This document shows, one piece after another, positions 1 through 5,212 of a DNA stretch of 6,409 nt. Source of the DNA: Candidatus Parcubacteria bacterium (GTDB lineage: Bacteria; Patescibacteriota; Patescibacteriia; UBA1558; GWA2-36-10); NCBI GenBank assembly GCA_023246135.1, contig JAHFJB010000025.1, positions 1 through 6,409 on the forward strand, read 5' to 3'. Both the position numbers and the translations under genes were made by a program. Each line of letters opens with the position of its first letter. Position 1 is the stretch's first letter. The notes under the pieces are model-generated. The model made no database searches, had not been told where the DNA came from, and saw nothing but the letters and a program-made list of their open reading frames with translations.

Positions 1-650
1 ACCAACAACTCCAAAGCTTCGTCGCGATTAACATCAAAAACTGCTGTCCGTCTCATGTATTTGGCTAATTTTTTTAAACCCAGTTGTAACTGATTAGCTC
101 CAGGATTCCAAGCTACTTTTATTTTTTTACGCTCACTGTGATGAAAAACATTCTCCAAGCTACTTGTAAAATGACCTGACAGCGAGGTCAAATAAATCCA
201 AGGAGTGTTTATTTTCTTTATCAACTTTTGATTTAAGTCCAATTTATCATTGGCACCACGATAAGCAAAAATCACATGTTCATTGGCCTGACCAACATTA
301 ACAATAAAAGAAATACCCGTGTCAGTCTTATCTTTTTTTTGAATCAATTTGGTATTGACTCTGCGCTTTTTCAAATGCTCTATCATAGCTCGGCCAATCA
401 AATCATCGCCAACAGCGGCAATAACCTGGCTTTTTATACCTAAAGAAGCAAAATTAACAGCCGTGTTAGCTCCACCACCGCCCCAAGTCAAATAAAATTT
501 CTTACTATAAATCTTAGCGCCGTATTCAAAAGCAATAAGCTTTTGGCGCAACAAATCATTTTTTTTATTATCAATCAGCTCCATCTCATCAGTATAGAAC
601 ATCAAATCCTGAGCCGCACCGCCAATAGTGGTGACTTTATTCCTAATCAT
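1..650 (-). CDS. PfkB-family carbohydrate/nucleoside kinase, C-terminus cut by the window edge
   Basis: The reading frame starts at the ATG read from 650 and stays open to base 1, giving 216 residues of a family usually about 300 long. The N-terminus has the ribokinase-type opening TIGGAAQDLMF (residues 8-18). It is followed by WGGGGANTAVNFASLG (56-71) and VGDDLIG (80-86), which fit PfkB signature 1 and form the sugar-binding side of the ribokinase fold. The second signature, with the catalytic Asp and anion hole, would lie beyond base 1. Such enzymes transfer phosphate from ATP to a sugar, nucleoside or similar alcohol in the cytosol; the substrate cannot be told from this part. The gene starts 17 bp after the small membrane-protein gene on the same strand, so the two are probably cotranscribed. 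The SD is weak, as for the neighbours in this AT-rich half. Family assignment is firm; the substrate is unknown. Confidence 0.9.
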   Translation of the reverse strand, partial: MIRNKVTTIGGAAQDLMFYTDEMELIDNKKNDLLRQKLIAFEYGAKIYSKKFYLTWGGGGANTAVNFASLGIKSQVIAAVGDDLIGRAMIEHLKKRRVNTKLIQKKDKTDTGISFIVNVGQANEHVIFAYRGANDKLDLNQKLIKKINTPWIYLTSLSGHFTSSLENVFHHSERKKIKVAWNPGANQLQLGLKKLAKYMRRTAVFDVNRDEALELL

Positions 651-667
651 AAATTTTAATTTTTATT

Positions 668-895
668 TTAGATATAACGATGATACTCGCGGATACGATC
701 AACAATCATCTTGGTAATATACAAAAATACTGCAAACATGCCGGCCACAAAAACGACTTGTCCCTTCATACCTACATCAAAAGATTGTAATTGCTGAACT
801 ATAGTGATACCAACGAGTACGGCCAAAACTATAGTTGATAAAAACAAGAGCATCACTATAGTAAAGACCAACTCTACTGTTTTACTTAAAGACAT
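668..895 (-). CDS. Small two-helix membrane protein, unknown function
   Basis: This is a 75-residue protein with two hydrophobic segments, about residues 8-34 and 44-65, joined by a short polar turn and ending in a basic tail (KMIVDRIREYHRYI). It should be an integral inner-membrane protein with both ends on the same side. I chose the ATG at 893-895. An in-frame ATG at 961 would add 22 residues, but that extension would run through two TATAAT-like promoter boxes (912-917 and 932-937), so it is more likely untranslated. It lies between the large membrane protein and the PfkB kinase on the same strand. I do not recognise the family and assign no function. Confidence 0.65.
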   Translation of the reverse strand: MSLSKTVELVFTIVMLLFLSTIVLAVLVGITIVQQLQSFDVGMKGQVVFVAGMFAVFLYITKMIVDRIREYHRYI

Positions 896-911
896 AATTT
901 TTATAAAAATT

Positions 912-961
912 ATTATACACTTAACAGTATTATTATACCAAAAATAGCTAGCTTGCGCCAA
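912..961 (-). promoter_or_regulatory. Promoter(s) for the small membrane protein and PfkB genes
   Basis: On the minus strand TTGGCG (956-961) is separated by 18 bp from a perfect TATAAT (932-937). A second perfect TATAAT (912-917) has TTGGTA (936-941) at 18 bp. Either or both could serve as sigma-70-type promoters upstream of the start at 895, giving a leader of roughly 10-30 nt. The placement fits transcription of 668-895 and 1-650 independently of the upstream membrane-protein gene. Confidence 0.55.
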
Positions 962-988
962 CTATTCTTATCCTGCTTAATATTTATA

Positions 989-2602
989 TTATTGGTTATC
1001 ATGGAAGACTTCCTCTTTCTTCTCCCGCATAAAACCTAACCAATGCTCTAGAGCCGCCACAAACAGCTTAAATGGCGCCTCCACAATATAATCCATAATA
1101 AAAGCAAAAAGATTGATCTTCTTGAATTTGCTGGCCATCCAGCGGCCAGCCGCCACTATTGGCAAAGCAAAAAAATTGACCAAAAAGGAAATCACGCCTT
1201 CTTTTTCTTTTTCTACCTTGAGCTCGCGGGCAGCCGAACGAATACGCATTGCAAAAAAACTCACAGCTGTTAAGAAAAATAAGAAGATAGCGCCACTTAA
1301 AAGATTAAAGTTCAAACGACGTAAAAAATAAATAATGGAGCCAAAAACTATAATATACAAAACTGTATACATAAAATAATAAAAAATCTGATAACTCAAG
1401 CTCTTTCTATATTTAGTCTTGAGCTGGCAAAGTATGGATTGCTCAGGATTATTGTAAATCACATTATTTAAATGCTCCAATATCTTCTCAGTATTTTTCT
1501 TAGTTGGCGGCACTATGGTCAGAGTTACCAAAAACATGAGGACTGGCGGGAAAATAACATTGATACCAAGATTAAAATAATTCATGTGTCTAATAATATA
1601 CATTTCATAAGGCAACTCCAGCACAATAGCAAACAAAACTTTGGTAATAAAGATGTAAATAATTGCTCGAATTGAAGCACTGCTGATGCGTCGCTTAATC
1701 TTTTTATATTTCTGAGCAATAAGCAATTTAGCTTCCACCTCCAACGCCTCTGGATCAGTCAAAAGCTCCTGTAGTTCAACTATATTACCATTTTTACTTA
1801 GAATCAAATCATACAAAATCTGGAAAGTAACCACCGGCTCCTTGATAGATTGATAAATACGACGCTGATAAGGATGCTTGAGGTGGCGCTGAATAGTGCG
1901 ATAAATCTCTGGCAAATGAGCAGCCATGGTCTTGATAGTCTCGGCATCAGCGGTCAGCCAACGATCAAAATAAAGATTCAAAAGATGGAAGGAAATGATA
2001 ATATCATCAGATTTTACCAAAGACTTGTGAATAGCAATATAGAGCTGGATATTTTTCTCCTTGACATTGAGATCATCGCCTTTTATTTTAATCCGAGATT
2101 TGGTTATCTGATACATAGCCTCAATCACAGCATCAGTCACATCTTCGGGATTAATCAGCATATCAAGCTCACAAGCCTCCAAGGCAAGCAACCAGTCAAA
2201 ATAATCCTTGATATCATCGCCATGATACAAATCATTCATGAGTAGAAACAGTTCATTGTATTTAGCGATGATATTTTCTACTTTTTTGATTTGTGATTCA
2301 GGGATAGCCCGATTGGGCAAATAGCGAGAACGCACCAAATCTTCGAGAAGTCCAGCGGCAATCTGAGGCTTTAAGAGCTCCATAATAAAACGACGCTTAA
2401 GATTGCGCTCAATTGCATATCGGCGAAGCAAATGGACTTCTTTGAAATCCACTGTATTTCTCAATTTTTCGTAAAGCGCCGAAAAATGGCTAGTAATTTC
2501 TTCAACTTCAATCTTATTTTCTTCGCTAGCTATGAGTTCATGGTAGCGATAGATTTTTTCCAGCTTTTTGTAAAGCTGGATGATTTCTTGGGAAATTTGC
2601 AT
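989..2602 (-). CDS. Large multi-pass membrane protein of unknown function
   Basis: Counted from the ATG at 2600-2602 this protein has 537 residues. About the first 300 are soluble, helical and rich in charged residues. They are followed by hydrophobic segments near 310-328, 344-364, 404-426 and 431-452, then two amphipathic or re-entrant stretches near 469-489 and 496-519, and a charged tail. There is no signal peptide, and I see no catalytic motif. An upstream in-frame ATG at 2665 would give 558 residues, but it lies inside the divergent palindrome and upstream of the best -10 box (2640-2645). I therefore prefer the internal start, although its SD (AAAGG, 1 nt from ATG) is poor. Long helical N-domains joined to a C-terminal membrane block occur among Candidate Phyla Radiation hypothetical proteins, but I do not recognise a named family. 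It is transcribed divergently from the Fur-family gene, so a role linked to metal supply is possible but unproven. Confidence 0.8.
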   Translation of the reverse strand: MQISQEIIQLYKKLEKIYRYHELIASEENKIEVEEITSHFSALYEKLRNTVDFKEVHLLRRYAIERNLKRRFIMELLKPQIAAGLLEDLVRSRYLPNRAIPESQIKKVENIIAKYNELFLLMNDLYHGDDIKDYFDWLLALEACELDMLINPEDVTDAVIEAMYQITKSRIKIKGDDLNVKEKNIQLYIAIHKSLVKSDDIIISFHLLNLYFDRWLTADAETIKTMAAHLPEIYRTIQRHLKHPYQRRIYQSIKEPVVTFQILYDLILSKNGNIVELQELLTDPEALEVEAKLLIAQKYKKIKRRISSASIRAIIYIFITKVLFAIVLELPYEMYIIRHMNYFNLGINVIFPPVLMFLVTLTIVPPTKKNTEKILEHLNNVIYNNPEQSILCQLKTKYRKSLSYQIFYYFMYTVLYIIVFGSIIYFLRRLNFNLLSGAIFLFFLTAVSFFAMRIRSAARELKVEKEKEGVISFLVNFFALPIVAAGRWMASKFKKINLFAFIMDYIVEAPFKLFVAALEHWLGFMREKKEEVFHDNQ

Positions 2603-2639
2603 GCCTTTAAAATACCACAAAATAGACTTTTTTTCAATA

Positions 2640-2648
2640 CTTATACCA
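2640..2648 (-). promoter_or_regulatory. Extended -10 promoter for the large membrane protein
   Basis: The minus strand reads TGGTATAAG here, an extended -10 (TGn plus TATAAG). Transcription would start near 2633 and give a leader of about 30 nt to the ATG at 2602, which supports that start over the ATG at 2665. No good -35 is visible, as is usual for extended -10 promoters. The palindrome at 2654-2672 sits immediately upstream, where a bound regulator would interfere with polymerase. Confidence 0.5.
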
Positions 2649-2653
2649 TAGAT

Positions 2654-2672
2654 AAAGCAAACCATTTGCTTT
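2654..2672. promoter_or_regulatory. Perfect 8-3-8 palindrome in the divergent gap, candidate metalloregulator operator
   Basis: AAAGCAAA, CCA, TTTGCTTT forms a perfect inverted repeat of 19 bp, a size typical of Fur/Zur-family operators. It lies between the divergent large membrane protein and the Fur-family gene. It overlaps the likely -35 region of the regulator and lies just behind the extended -10 on the minus strand, so one bound dimer could repress both directions. The sequence is not a classic Fur or Zur box, so the assignment rests on symmetry and position. Confidence 0.45.
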
Positions 2673-2694
2673 TACAAAAATATTATGATAAACT
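2666..2694 (+). promoter_or_regulatory. Possible promoter of the Fur-family/ZIP operon
   Basis: TTGCTT (2666-2671) and TAAACT (2689-2694) are separated by 17 bp. Both boxes are weak (3/6 and 4/6 to consensus). The position just before the ATG at 2703 would give a very short leader. The -35 box lies within the right arm of the 19-bp palindrome, which would suit autoregulation. Confidence 0.3.
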
Positions 2695-2702
2695 AAAGAC
2701 CT

Positions 2703-3089
2703 ATGGAAAATCGGATAATTATCCAAAAAATCGGACTAAAGGTGACTAGGGCCAACCTCTTGGTCTTGGAGATTTTAAAAAAATCACCTTCCCCCCTGTC
2801 CGCTAAAAATATTTGGCAAAAAACCAAAAAAGAAGTAAACCTAGTTTCTATCTACCGTATCTTAGATAAATTTAAAAAAGCTAAAATAATCTATGAAGAT
2901 AGTATTGATAGTGCTAGGCCAGAAAAAATATACCATCTATCCCCTAGCCACCATCATCATTTGATTTGCCAAAAATGCCACAAGATATTTTGCACTCCCT
3001 GCCAAGTCAAGATAAAAACTCCAAAAAATTTCACAATTATCAGGCATCAAATACAAATTATCGGCTTATGCGATAAATGCCAAGTTTAA
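2703..3089 (+). CDS. Fur-family metal-responsive transcriptional regulator
   Basis: This 128-residue protein has the usual length and layout of the Fur/Zur/PerR family. The N-terminal winged helix (about 8-80) includes GLKVTRANLLVLEIL (11-25) and the recognition-helix segment VSIYRILDKF (48-57). The C-terminal dimerisation and metal domain has a His cluster (83-86), CxxC pairs at 89/92 and 123/126 typical of the structural zinc site, and H115. An additional CxxC at 97/100 is notable. The protein would bind DNA as a dimer when metal-loaded. The ZIP transporter begins 13 bp downstream, so the pair is almost certainly one operon controlling uptake of a divalent metal, zinc being the best guess. 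The metal cannot be read from sequence alone, and Fur, Mur or PerR behaviour remains possible. The SD is weak (AAAG). Confidence 0.92.
   Translation: MENRIIIQKIGLKVTRANLLVLEILKKSPSPLSAKNIWQKTKKEVNLVSIYRILDKFKKAKIIYEDSIDSARPEKIYHLSPSHHHHLICQKCHKIFCTPCQVKIKTPKNFTIIRHQIQIIGLCDKCQV
2713..2724. repeat. 12-bp perfect palindrome inside the regulator's first codons
   Basis: GGATAATTATCC is a perfect palindrome just inside the Fur-family gene. Its GATAAT/ATTATC arms resemble half-sites of Fur-type boxes, so it might be a second operator. A 12-bp AT-rich palindrome can occur by chance here, so confidence is low. Confidence 0.25.
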
Positions 3090-3102
3090 TTTTTAAAACC
3101 AT

Positions 3103-3873
3103 ATGCTAACAAACATTATCATTGCCACCTTTACCATCAGTATACTATCCTTTTTGGGATTAACTATATTTTTTAACAAAAAACACGCCGATAGTATCAT
3201 GGAAGCCACTATTTCCTTGGCTGCAGCCGTGCTCTTAGGCAATGTATTTTTTGACCTTTTACCAGAGATTGTCAAAGCCACCAACCAAGCTGGTGCTCCG
3301 GACTTTCAGACCATATCTTTGTGGATACTGGGATCAATTATTTTTTTCTTTTTTACCGAAAAATATATTAACTGGCATAATTGCCATCATCATCAGGACC
3401 ATGGCCAGGAAGACTGCATCCACCCTATGGGCTATAGTGTATTGATAGGTGATGCTTTGCATAACCTAGTTGACGGTATAGCCATTGCTGCCAGTTTTAT
3501 GCTTGGTCAAAAAATCGGCATCATCTCTACATTGGCCATTGCTCTACATGAAATTCCCAAAGAGATCGGTGATTTTAGCTTACTAATTCATGCCGGTTTC
3601 TCCAAAATCAAAGCTCTATTTTGGAATTTTATCTCGGCTATCTTTGCCATAGTTGGTGGCATTGCCACTTACTTTTACTCTCAGGCTAGCCAGCATGAAA
3701 TATTTATAAGTGCCTTGGCTACCGGCAGTTTCTTATACATTGCCTTATCTGATATTATCCCCCATCTCCATCAACAAGATCGACAAAAAAAGCATTTGCC
3801 TCAACTGGCATGGTTTATTGTAGGTATTATAATTATTTTTCTAGCTAATAAGGGTCTAAATCTTATAACTTAA
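3103..3873 (+). CDS. ZIP-family divalent metal transporter
   Basis: This 256-residue membrane protein carries both ZIP hallmarks: GDALHNLVDGIA (117-128) in helix IV, with H120, N121 and D124, and ALHEIPKEIGDF (147-158) in helix V, with H149, E150, E154 and D157. These residues line the binuclear metal site of the family. A His-rich loop, NWHNCHHHQDHGQEDC (90-105), lies between helices III and IV and probably gathers metal ions. Another helix near 204-222 has the conserved GSFLYIALSDIIPHL. The HEIPxEIGD form resembles the LIV-1/GufA side of the family, with Lys where many eukaryotic members have a second His. ZIP proteins move Zn, Fe or Mn into the cytoplasm. It follows the Fur-family regulator by 13 bp and shares its promoter. 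No clear terminator follows; the next promoter begins 8 bp after the stop. Confidence 0.93.
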   Translation: MLTNIIIATFTISILSFLGLTIFFNKKHADSIMEATISLAAAVLLGNVFFDLLPEIVKATNQAGAPDFQTISLWILGSIIFFFFTEKYINWHNCHHHQDHGQEDCIHPMGYSVLIGDALHNLVDGIAIAASFMLGQKIGIISTLAIALHEIPKEIGDFSLLIHAGFSKIKALFWNFISAIFAIVGGIATYFYSQASQHEIFISALATGSFLYIALSDIIPHLHQQDRQKKHLPQLAWFIVGIIIIFLANKGLNLIT

Positions 3874-3880
3874 CCATATC

Positions 3881-3909
3881 TTGACAAAAAATAATATTTA
3901 TGTTAGGCT
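3881..3909 (+). promoter_or_regulatory. Promoter of the tandem c-di-GMP-II riboswitch leader
   Basis: A perfect -35 TTGACA (3881-3886) is followed after 17 bp by TAGGCT (3904-3909), with TG one base upstream of the -10 (extended -10, TGT). Transcription would begin near 3916, about 18 nt before helix P1 of riboswitch copy 1. I see no clear promoter between copies 1 and 2, so both copies and the downstream genes are probably on this transcript. Confidence 0.65.
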
Positions 3910-3933
3910 ATTTTTGAATTACAATTTAATACC

Positions 3934-4068
3934 CAATGAGGCAATGAACGACTATCTGTATTTGGACGCTTGGATAGTCGGGAGCCAGTAGCGTAACCCC
4001 CATTGAATGTTGATATAGAATCAGCTAATTATTGGAGACGCCTCATTGCCAGACAAGAGGTGTTTTTT
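3934..4068 (+). promoter_or_regulatory. Class II cyclic-di-GMP riboswitch, copy 1, with its terminator
   Basis: P1 is CAATGAGGC (3934-3942) with GCCTCATTG (4040-4048). P2 is CGACTATC (3949-3956) with GATAGTCG (3973-3980), and its loop contains TGGACGC (3963-3969). The core GGAGCCAGTAGCGTAACC (3981-3998) follows, and ACGC of the loop pairs with GCGT of the core as a pseudoknot. P4 is GTTGAT/ATCAGC (4009-4014/4020-4025). The loop and core match the c-di-GMP-II aptamer as I recall it (TTGGGCACTT loop, TTAGTAGTGCAACCG core), with the pseudoknot pairs changed on both sides. The whole 3' arm of P1 lies within the terminator's 5' arm, so bound ligand should allow readthrough (ON). This copy reads AACCCCC where the others read AACCGGC, which might change affinity. 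Confidence 0.88.
4038..4068 (+). terminator. Intrinsic terminator of riboswitch copy 1
   Basis: ACGCCTC (4038-4044) pairs with GAGGTGT (4057-4063), and an inner TTG/CAA extends the stem past a bulged A. Six T residues (4063-4068) follow. Its 5' arm contains the entire 3' arm of P1, so terminator and aptamer closing helix are mutually exclusive. Confidence 0.85.
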
Positions 4069-4104
4069 GTAAGATCTGTTCTTTGCCAACATGAGGATCT
4101 ATCA

Positions 4105-4287
4105 CAATGAGACGTTGAATTACTGTCCAAAATTGGACGCCTGTTTTTCGGCTATAAAAATTTTGTCAAACTCTGGTAAAATTCTTATAGCCGAAAACTA
4201 GGACAGTAAGGAGTCAGTAGCGTAACCGGCATTGCTTTTTTTGTTATGCTATAAAAATTCGTCTCTTTGTTCAAGAGGCGTTTTTTT
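4105..4287 (+). promoter_or_regulatory. Class II cyclic-di-GMP riboswitch, copy 2, with its terminator
   Basis: P1 is CAAtGAGACG (4105-4114) with CGTCTCtTTG (4260-4269), containing one T-T mismatch. P2 is a perfect 9-bp TTACTGTCC/GGACAGTAA (4120-4128/4201-4209). Inside the P2 loop, TTGGACGC (4133-4140) is followed by an extra 13-bp hairpin, TTTTCGGCTATAA/TTATAGCCGAAAA (4145-4157/4185-4197), absent from copies 1 and 3. The core GGAGTCAGTAGCGTAACC (4210-4227) abuts P2, and ACGC/GCGT pairing is conserved. A short P4-like GGCAT/ATGCT follows. The helices differ from copy 1 in sequence but keep pairing, which is good covariation evidence. The micro-ORF SD begins 10 nt after the T tract, so this copy directly gates 4309-4371 and the genes after it. 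Confidence 0.88.
4260..4287 (+). terminator. Intrinsic terminator of riboswitch copy 2
   Basis: A perfect 8-bp stem, CGTCTCTT (4260-4267) with AAGAGGCG (4273-4280) and one G-T pair, closes a TGTTC loop and is followed by seven T residues (4281-4287). The 5' arm is the 3' arm of P1, as in copies 1 and 3. Confidence 0.88.
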
Positions 4288-4308
4288 GTAGCTAGATGGA
4301 GGGGACAA

Positions 4309-4371
4309 ATGGATAAGTTTGATAGGGCTCTACACCTTCTGGTTACCATTCTCGGCAAATGGGAATGGTAA
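4309..4371 (+). CDS. 20-residue micropeptide directly behind the tandem riboswitch
   Basis: This ORF has 20 codons and a TAA stop, starting at ATG 4309-4311. A strong SD, GGAGGGG (4298-4304), lies at proper spacing. The peptide begins MDKFDRALHLL, has a hydrophobic middle (LHLLVTILG) and ends GKWEW. It is the first frame after the terminator of riboswitch copy 2 and precedes the pseudoreceiver gene by 50 bp. It shares small size, a hydrophobic centre and a Trp-containing end with the two 22-residue peptides downstream, but has no clear sequence identity to them. It may be a product in its own right or a translated leader. Coding support is the SD and position only; the function is unknown. 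Confidence 0.55.
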   Translation: MDKFDRALHLLVTILGKWEW

Positions 4372-4388
4372 GGAACTAGACACAGGAA

Positions 4389-4405
4389 GTCCAGCCCAGC
4401 TGGAC
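4389..4405 (+). repeat. Perfect 7-3-7 hairpin before the pseudoreceiver SD
   Basis: GTCCAGC, CCA, GCTGGAC forms a perfect stem directly abutting the SD AAGGAGGT (4406-4413). There is no T tract, so it is not an intrinsic terminator. It may insulate the ribosome site or be an RNA-processing or stability element between the micro-ORF and the next gene. Confidence 0.5.
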
Positions 4406-4421
4406 AAGGAGGTCAACAACC

Positions 4422-4835
4422 ATGTCACGCATCTTTGTTTACGACAACAACTACGACACCATCCAGACACTGCGTTATGCTTTGGAGTGTCATGGCCGTG
4501 GACACGAAGTCTTGGCCAATGTGGTATTGCCAAGAGGCAGTACCACACCCAAGATGATACTTCGCCCCGTCGATGTCGCTGGACTCCTAGTCAGTACCAG
4601 ACCCTTTCCCGATGTCATAATCGCCGAAACCACCACGGTGGATGGCGGCTGGCTCTGCGGTCTGGTCTACGATATGGAAATGTCGCAGAGATGCTCGGTC
4701 ATTCTGACCGGACACCAGCGCACTGACAAGGTTCGGCATCTGGAAAAACTCTACCAAGTGCCGTTCTGGCCCAAACCCTTCAACATCCTGAAGTTCGTCG
4801 ACTACATCGAAACCTTCTTCGCTGTCTCTTGCTAG
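4422..4835 (+). CDS. CheY-like pseudoreceiver, single-domain protein
   Basis: The 137 residues look like a stand-alone response-regulator receiver domain. It starts RIFVYDNN (3-10), with D8 and N9-N10 in the place of the acidic pocket. PDVIIAE (63-69) is the beta-3 segment, SVILTGH (92-98) supplies the conserved Thr at 96, and PFWPKPFN (114-121) supplies the conserved Lys at 118 and the KPF motif. The phosphoacceptor Asp is replaced by Glu (E69), and a longer insert occupies about 31-58. Such pseudoreceivers usually signal through protein contacts without phosphorylation, and Glu may mimic the phosphorylated state; that is inference. No output domain is present. The SD AAGGAGGT (4406-4413) is strong. 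G+C in the codons is clearly higher than in the metal operon. It sits between riboswitch-controlled micropeptides, so it is likely part of the same c-di-GMP-dependent transcript. Confidence 0.75.
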   Translation: MSRIFVYDNNYDTIQTLRYALECHGRGHEVLANVVLPRGSTTPKMILRPVDVAGLLVSTRPFPDVIIAETTTVDGGWLCGLVYDMEMSQRCSVILTGHQRTDKVRHLEKLYQVPFWPKPFNILKFVDYIETFFAVSC

Positions 4836-4840
4836 CAACC

Positions 4841-4863
4841 CTGCCATCTGGCAGTGTGCTGCC
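4841..4863 (+). repeat. Alternative hairpins after the pseudoreceiver gene
   Basis: CTGCCA/TGGCAG (4841-4854) and GGCAG/CTGCC (4850-4863) share the central TGGCAG, so only one can form at a time. There is no T tract. It may be a weak processing or pausing element between the pseudoreceiver and the first 22-residue peptide. Confidence 0.35.
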
Positions 4864-4907
4864 CAGCTCTCATCCCCCCAACCACTCACTGAAGGGAGGT
4901 GATAACT

Positions 4908-4976
4908 ATGCACGCACAGATCGCCTTCGCGGTGGTCCTGGCCGTCATCGACCTGTTCTGGTGGCTCAGGAAGTGA
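4908..4976 (+). CDS. 22-residue DLFWWLRK micropeptide A
   Basis: This ORF has 22 codons and a TGA stop. An excellent SD, GGAGGTGAT (4895-4903), precedes the ATG at 4908. The peptide starts MHAQ, has a hydrophobic run (IAFAVVLAVI) and ends DLFWWLRK. It is 13/22 identical to the peptide at 5131-5199. The codons of the shared tail differ at synonymous positions (GAC/GAT, CTC/CTG, AGG/CGT, TGA/TAG), which indicates selection on the peptide and not merely on DNA. The hydrophobic stretch and terminal WWLRK suggest a single short membrane helix with a positive, probably cytoplasmic end, or a membrane-active secreted peptide. It is too short for a standard signal peptide plus cargo. Function unknown. 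Confidence 0.8.
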   Translation: MHAQIAFAVVLAVIDLFWWLRK

Positions 4977-5031
4977 CCGCGTCTCAACCTGATCCTCACT
5001 GACAAGCGTCAAATCTGATGCTACTGCAATG

Positions 5032-5099
5032 GGGCCTGTCTACAGATAGCCACACTGTCTGATCATGACGGGCCCTTCCTTTGCCTATAAAAGGGGGCC
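5032..5099 (+). promoter_or_regulatory. Two mutually exclusive hairpins ahead of micropeptide B
   Basis: Hairpin 1 pairs GGGCCTGTC (5032-5040) with GACGGGCCC (5067-5075), 9 bp including one G-T pair. Hairpin 2 pairs GGCCC-tt-CCTTT (5071-5082) with AAAGGGGGCC (5090-5099). Both need GGCCC at 5071-5075, so only one forms. The stretch after hairpin 1 (TTCCTTTG) is a poor T tract, so it might be a weak terminator. The SD of micropeptide B begins about 17 nt later. This may be a leader that sets the ratio of peptide B to peptide A. Confidence 0.4.
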
Positions 5100-5130
5100 G
5101 TGACTCTAACAACCCTGAGGGAGGTGAAAC

Positions 5131-5199
5131 ATGCATTATCAGATGATCTACTTGGTGGGCTTGTCCCTCCTCGATCTGTTCTGGTGGCTGCGTAAGTAG
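5131..5199 (+). CDS. 22-residue DLFWWLRK micropeptide B
   Basis: This ORF has 22 codons and a TAG stop, with SD GGGAGGTGA (5119-5127) just before the ATG at 5131. The peptide starts MHYQ, has a hydrophobic centre (MIYLVGLSLL) and ends DLFWWLRK, homologous to micropeptide A. The two also share the arrangement around the SD and the ATGCA start, so the pair arose by duplication and then diverged in the N-terminal half while the tail stayed fixed. The fixed tail is probably the functional or recognition part. Possible roles are a small membrane protein partner, a peptide signal, a membrane-active peptide or a type I toxin-like product; nothing in the sequence decides between these. Confidence 0.8.
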   Translation: MHYQMIYLVGLSLLDLFWWLRK

Positions 5200-5212
5200 C
5201 CACTAGCAACAG

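Noticed and set aside
978..991. AT-only palindrome TAATATTTATATTA at the end of the large membrane protein gene
   Set aside because: Such palindromes are expected by chance in this base composition, and there is no T tract consistent with a terminator.
2603..2665. N-terminal extension of the large membrane protein to the ATG at 2665
   Set aside because: It starts inside the divergent palindrome and upstream of the extended -10 at 2640-2648, so it is probably not transcribed as part of that mRNA.
3902..3909. GTTAGGC resembling an integron attC core, with RNA copies as cassette boundaries
   Set aside because: There is no matching inverse core at attC spacing, and the repeated elements fit a riboswitch with terminators far better.
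4319..4726. 135-codon plus-strand frame overlapping the pseudoreceiver gene
   Set aside because: It has no SD and its protein has no recognisable pattern. The 4422-4835 frame has a strong SD and receiver motifs.
4908..4922. CACGCACAG resembling the start of a class I c-di-GMP aptamer
   Set aside because: The surrounding bases lack the rest of the class I core and the segment is the coding start of micropeptide A, so it is coincidence.
4587..5012. 141-codon minus-strand frame across the pseudoreceiver and micropeptide A
   Set aside because: It is an antisense shadow of G+C-rich codons with no SD, and it overlaps two better-supported genes.
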